Shown here: piece by piece, positions 60,580 through 64,000 of the stretch
How positions within the stretch are numbered: the first letter of the stretch is position 1
Layout of the letters: every line of letters begins with the position of its first letter
Assembly: GCA_031761405.1 (NCBI GenBank)
Contig: JASEVX010000003.1
Span: 66,000,150 to 66,064,149, forward strand
Length of the DNA stretch: 64,000 bases
Origin: Serripes groenlandicus
Taxonomy: Eukaryota; Mollusca; Bivalvia; Cardiida; Cardiidae
Direction: 5' to 3'
Made by a program: the position numbers and the translations under genes
The notes under the pieces: model-generated
Seen by the model: the letters and a program-made list of their open reading frames with translations, nothing else
What the model was told of the DNA's origin: nothing
Database searches by the model: none

Positions 60580-61540
60580 ATAACATTTTGGCCAAAAGCG
60601 ACGTCATTGGTGAGACTGTGCACTAAGAGCCAAACTCGCTGGACATGACACATGTGTGTTTAACTCCGTGAAAAGTCGGTTGTATTACGTAGAGATTGGG
60701 TTACATGATGTGTTTATGTCATTGGCAGGCAGGTGCTGTTTGTCCCCGGTCCATTATAATAAAAAGGTTGAAAACGGGCTATAAAGCCAATAAAACGACT
60801 GTTTCACGTCTGTATAAAAACACTTCTTCAATGCATCCAGATAATTAGATTTCAGTTTTGCCTAAGGTGTGTATTCAGTAACTAAACATTAAAATATCGT
60901 TTTTGTCATTCTGAATTAAATCCTCTCTATAAGCTGTGATACTTTTTATCTGTATACATATATATATATACTCTTATTTACATAATACCCATTACATAGA
61001 TTTTAGTCATGAAACATTATACATTCATCCAATGTTCATCTTTCATACAACACATTTCGTATACCGTCTATTGTTGTTGGGAGCTCCATTAATGGATTGG
61101 GACGGATTTTCTTGTATGACCTTCTCATATACATATATTTCCCCCTATTCATTTTATATCATACTTCTTTTCCCCATTACCTAGAACTTGTTTCTACTTC
61201 CGTCATTTCCCATTATATAGTTCTATCAAAAATATTCAATTTTAAATAATACTGCATGTACTACTCATTTAAATTATAATGCGCGCTAAATGACCTTAGC
61301 TGTCGATGCGCCATAAAACACTATACATTCTTTCTGAATTAAATCCACGAACTTATATATTGTGAACGTAATTAACTCAACATTTTCAGAGTCCGTTTTC
61401 TAAAATTGTAGTTATGAAAATAGTGTAAACTTTTGATACATGAAAAATGCTATCGTCCGATATTGAACATGGAATAGTCTTCTTATGAAATTCGGTGCTG
61501 ACACAGTGGTGAACATTAATACGCTGATATGAAACACTCT
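60580..61540. other. AT-rich intergenic, nothing recognised
   Basis: Includes an (TA)n run near 60957-60970 and a SINE-tail trace near 60765-60795. No gene. Confidence 0.45.
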
Positions 61541-61544
61541 CGTG

Positions 61545-62040
61545 TCCTTTCCCTGGTCTAGATTATGTCAAATATTTATCCTTTGTTTGCCTGTTTCAAA
61601 TGTCGTCTGCTGCAGATGCCTAAAATATATTCTATAGCTGTGTTCTCGTAAAGCAGCTACTACGTACAGGTTTTAGGCTAAGGTGTATTCACGAATGATA
61701 TGAAAGCTGCTAAACGAAAATACATTGGATTATAATATTTGTGTGAAATCGTATCACCACCAACCACTGGTCCATTGGACGCCTTTCTGCATTTAATTTA
61801 TCCTTTCCCACATACAGACGCTTTCTGGCGCCACTGCAGCAGACGATTTTTAAAAGTTTTGTGGAAAATGGAAAACCTGCTGTAACTGAGCATTTTGTGT
61901 CACAATGTTTTAAACTCTATTCACTAATCAAAAAGATCTTCGCTGGAGGTTTACCATTGTGTAAGCCAGATGTTATCGACGCCATCTGTCATAGATTTCT
62001 TGTTTGTTGGATTAAGTTGAATATTTAAATGCTGCTGTCA
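61545..62040. mobile_element. Two decayed TTAA-MITE copies
   Basis: One at about 61548-61640 (CCTTTCCCTGG, GTCGTCTGCTGCAGATGCC); one at about 61798-62030 (TTTATCCTTTCCCACATAC, CACTGCAGCAGACGATT). Confidence 0.6.
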
Positions 62041-62145
62041 CAGAATATTTTGAATCCAGGATCTACTTGAGCTAACTCCATTCCATATGGCGATTTGAAA
62101 TCCATTTGCTGATCAGTATCAAGGTTTCCACCCATTTATCTGCAA

Positions 62146-62345
62146 TGATTACCCCCTTCCCAGATGTAACAAAATTGCAGCAGACGACTTTGAATCCAAT
62201 TTGCGATTAAAATGGGAAACCTATGTAAATACAAATATATTTACTACATATAGTTGAAAACATTGTGGCAAAAGCGCCACAATGCTTCCAAAAGACGTTT
62301 GCTACGTGTGCGTCAGAAAGCGTCTGCAGGTGGGAAAAAGGTTAA
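62146..62345. mobile_element. TTAA-MITE with shortened palindrome
   Basis: CCCCCTTCCCAGATGTAAC to GTGGGAAAAAGGTTAA; only CATTGTGGCAAAAGC-GCCACAATG remains of the hairpin. Confidence 0.75.
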
Positions 62346-62571
62346 CCCTTTCCCTCATACGGCAATTCTGCAGCAGACGACTTTGAACATAATTTGTCAA
62401 AAAATAGAAAATCTCTATAATTGAATGGATAACCTATGACTAAAAGTGGAAAACATTGTGGCAAAAGGAGAAATTGCTCGTTTTGAGCAATTTCTTCTTT
62501 TGTCACTATGTTTTCAAAAGGCCGTCTGCTGCAGAGGCATCCGAAAGCGTCTGCAGGTGGGAACAGGTTAA
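62342..62571. mobile_element. TTAA-MITE, full length
   Basis: TTAACCCTTTCCCTCATACG to GTGGGAACAGGTTAA; centre GCTCGTTTTGAGC. Shares its left TTAA with the previous copy. Confidence 0.92.
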
Positions 62572-62869
62572 TGCAAAACACATAACATTGCGTCACACCA
62601 TCTGATCAAAGCCTATATAGGCTTAATGCTTTCTGCACAATCCTTTTTAAAGTAAATTTAATATGTTTTAGTATGTATATATGTAAATTTAATATGTATT
62701 AGTATGTATATATGTAAATACGAGTGAATAAAATATTGTTTAAACCAAGGTTAGATACATAAAGCAGCTGTCCTTACTCAGATGGAAAAACTCTTGAGTG
62801 TGATTTATATGTCTTCCCAAAGATGCCCAACATAGACAAAATAGACACTGTCCTCGCTCAGATGATATA

Positions 62870-63895
62870 ACGGACTTACTGGCAGCATGAAATAACGGAC
62901 GTACTGACAGCGTGATATAACGGACGTACTGACAGCGTGATATAACGGACGTACGGACAGCATGATATAACGGACGTACTGACTGGCAGCATGAAATAAC
63001 GGACGTACTGACAGCGTGATATAACGGACGTACTGACAGCGTGATATAACGGACGTACTGACAATGTGATATAACGGACGTACTGACTGGCAGCATGATA
63101 TAACGGACGTACTGACAGTGTGATATAACGGACGTACTGACTGGCAGCATGATATAACGGACGTACTGACAGTGTGATATAACGGACTTACTGGCAGCGT
63201 GATATAACGGACGTACTGACAGTGTGATATAACGGACGTACTGACTGGCAGCATGATATAACGGACGTACTGACAGTGTGATATAACGGACGTACTAACT
63301 GGCAGCATGATATAACGGACGTACTGACAGTGTGATATAACGGACTTACTGGCAGCGTAATATAACGGACGTACTGGTAGCGTGATATAACGGACGTACT
63401 GACGGCGTGATATAAAGGACATACTGACAGCGTGATATAACGGACGTACTGACAGCATGATATAACGGACGTACTGACAGCGTGATATAACGGACGTACT
63501 GACAGCGTGATATAACGGACGTACTGACAGCGTGATATAACGGACGTACTGACAGCGGGATATAACAGACGTACTGACAGCGTGATATAATGGACGTACT
63601 GACAGCGTGATACAACGGACTTACTGTCAGCGTGAAATAACGGACGTACTGACAGCGTGATATAACGGACGTAGTGACAGCGTGTACTGACAACGTGATA
63701 TAACGGACGTACTGACAGCGTGTACTGACAACGTGATATAACGGACGTACTGACAGCGTGTACTGACAACGTGATATAACGGACGTACTGACAGCGTGAT
63801 ATAACGGACGTACTGACAGCTTGATATAACGGACATACTGACAGCTTGATATAACGGACGTACTGGCACCGTGATATAACGGACATACTGATGAA
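62870..63895. repeat. 25/29-bp satellite, about 40 units
   Basis: The basic unit is GTGATATAACGGACGTACTG ACAGC (25 bp). A 29-bp variant with ACTGGCAGC alternates with it between about 63060 and 63330, a 54-bp higher-order unit. Three short insertions GTGTACTGACAAC lie near 63683-63770. The long minus-strand open frames here come from the repeat. Confidence 0.95.
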
Positions 63896-64000
63896 ACCGG
63901 AATAAAACCACACATCACTAATCATTCAATGTTCGTCGCATTACTTCCCTTTACCGCATACATCACGTCTTAGGGAAACGTTGTGGAAAAAGGAACAATA

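Noticed and set aside
62740..63925. Minus-strand open frames up to 245 codons
   Set aside because: Pure translation of the 25/29-bp satellite; no start context, no conserved domain, and the unit length does not keep frame.

Overview
The window is eukaryotic nuclear DNA, very probably from a bivalve mollusc. The basis is inference: two intron-rich animal genes embedded in dense repeats of the kinds known from bivalve genomes (elements beginning AACAAGAG with roughly 160-bp tandem cores, tRNA-derived SINEs, TTAA-flanked palindromic MITEs, a DIRS-type tyrosine-recombinase retrotransposon). I saw no bacterial genes, tRNA, rRNA or CRISPR array.

Layout. 1-4.7 kb: a DIRS-superfamily retrotransposon (Gag end, RT-RNase H, tyrosine recombinase) with a repeat-rich 3' region. 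5.5-12.7 kb: a tandem duplication of a 3-4 kb segment that carries the last exon of the next gene, so this exon exists twice, both copies intact. 8.2-28.15 kb, minus strand: mitochondrial malate dehydrogenase (MDH2), eight coding exons that join in frame to 341 residues. 28.48-47.48 kb, plus strand: STYXL1 (MK-STYX), nine coding exons joining to 298 residues, a rhodanese-like domain followed by a dual-specificity phosphatase fold whose catalytic Cys is replaced by Ser. The two start codons face away from each other 325 bp apart, so the genes share a bidirectional promoter region; the same neighbours are head to head in human. 47.5-64 kb: no host gene recognised; it holds a 61-bp minisatellite born inside a SINE (49.7-51.65 kb), a TATGTCTATC-rich satellite (53.9-56.0 kb), a decayed LINE reverse transcriptase (58.5-60.1 kb, minus) and a 25/29-bp satellite (62.87-63.9 kb).

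Mobile DNA dominates. About 45-50 whole or partial copies of one MITE family (TTAA target site, CCCTTTCC ends, about 230 bp, central palindrome of about 60 bp) fill the introns. A second class has several unrelated families that share a leader AACAAGA, a 5' hairpin whose stem sequence differs but still pairs, and matching subterminal inverted repeats near both ends. Paralogous empty sites inside the window define several insertions. Other terminal-inverted-repeat elements include two with exact 6-bp target duplications (34678-35278, 35300-37051).

The strongest leads are: the duplicated MDH2 terminal exon; a four-copy microduplication of the 3' end of MDH2 exon 2 with its splice donor; paired changes in both arms of the MITE palindromes; the shared design of otherwise unrelated element families; and insertions lying within about 13 bp of three MDH2 splice donors.
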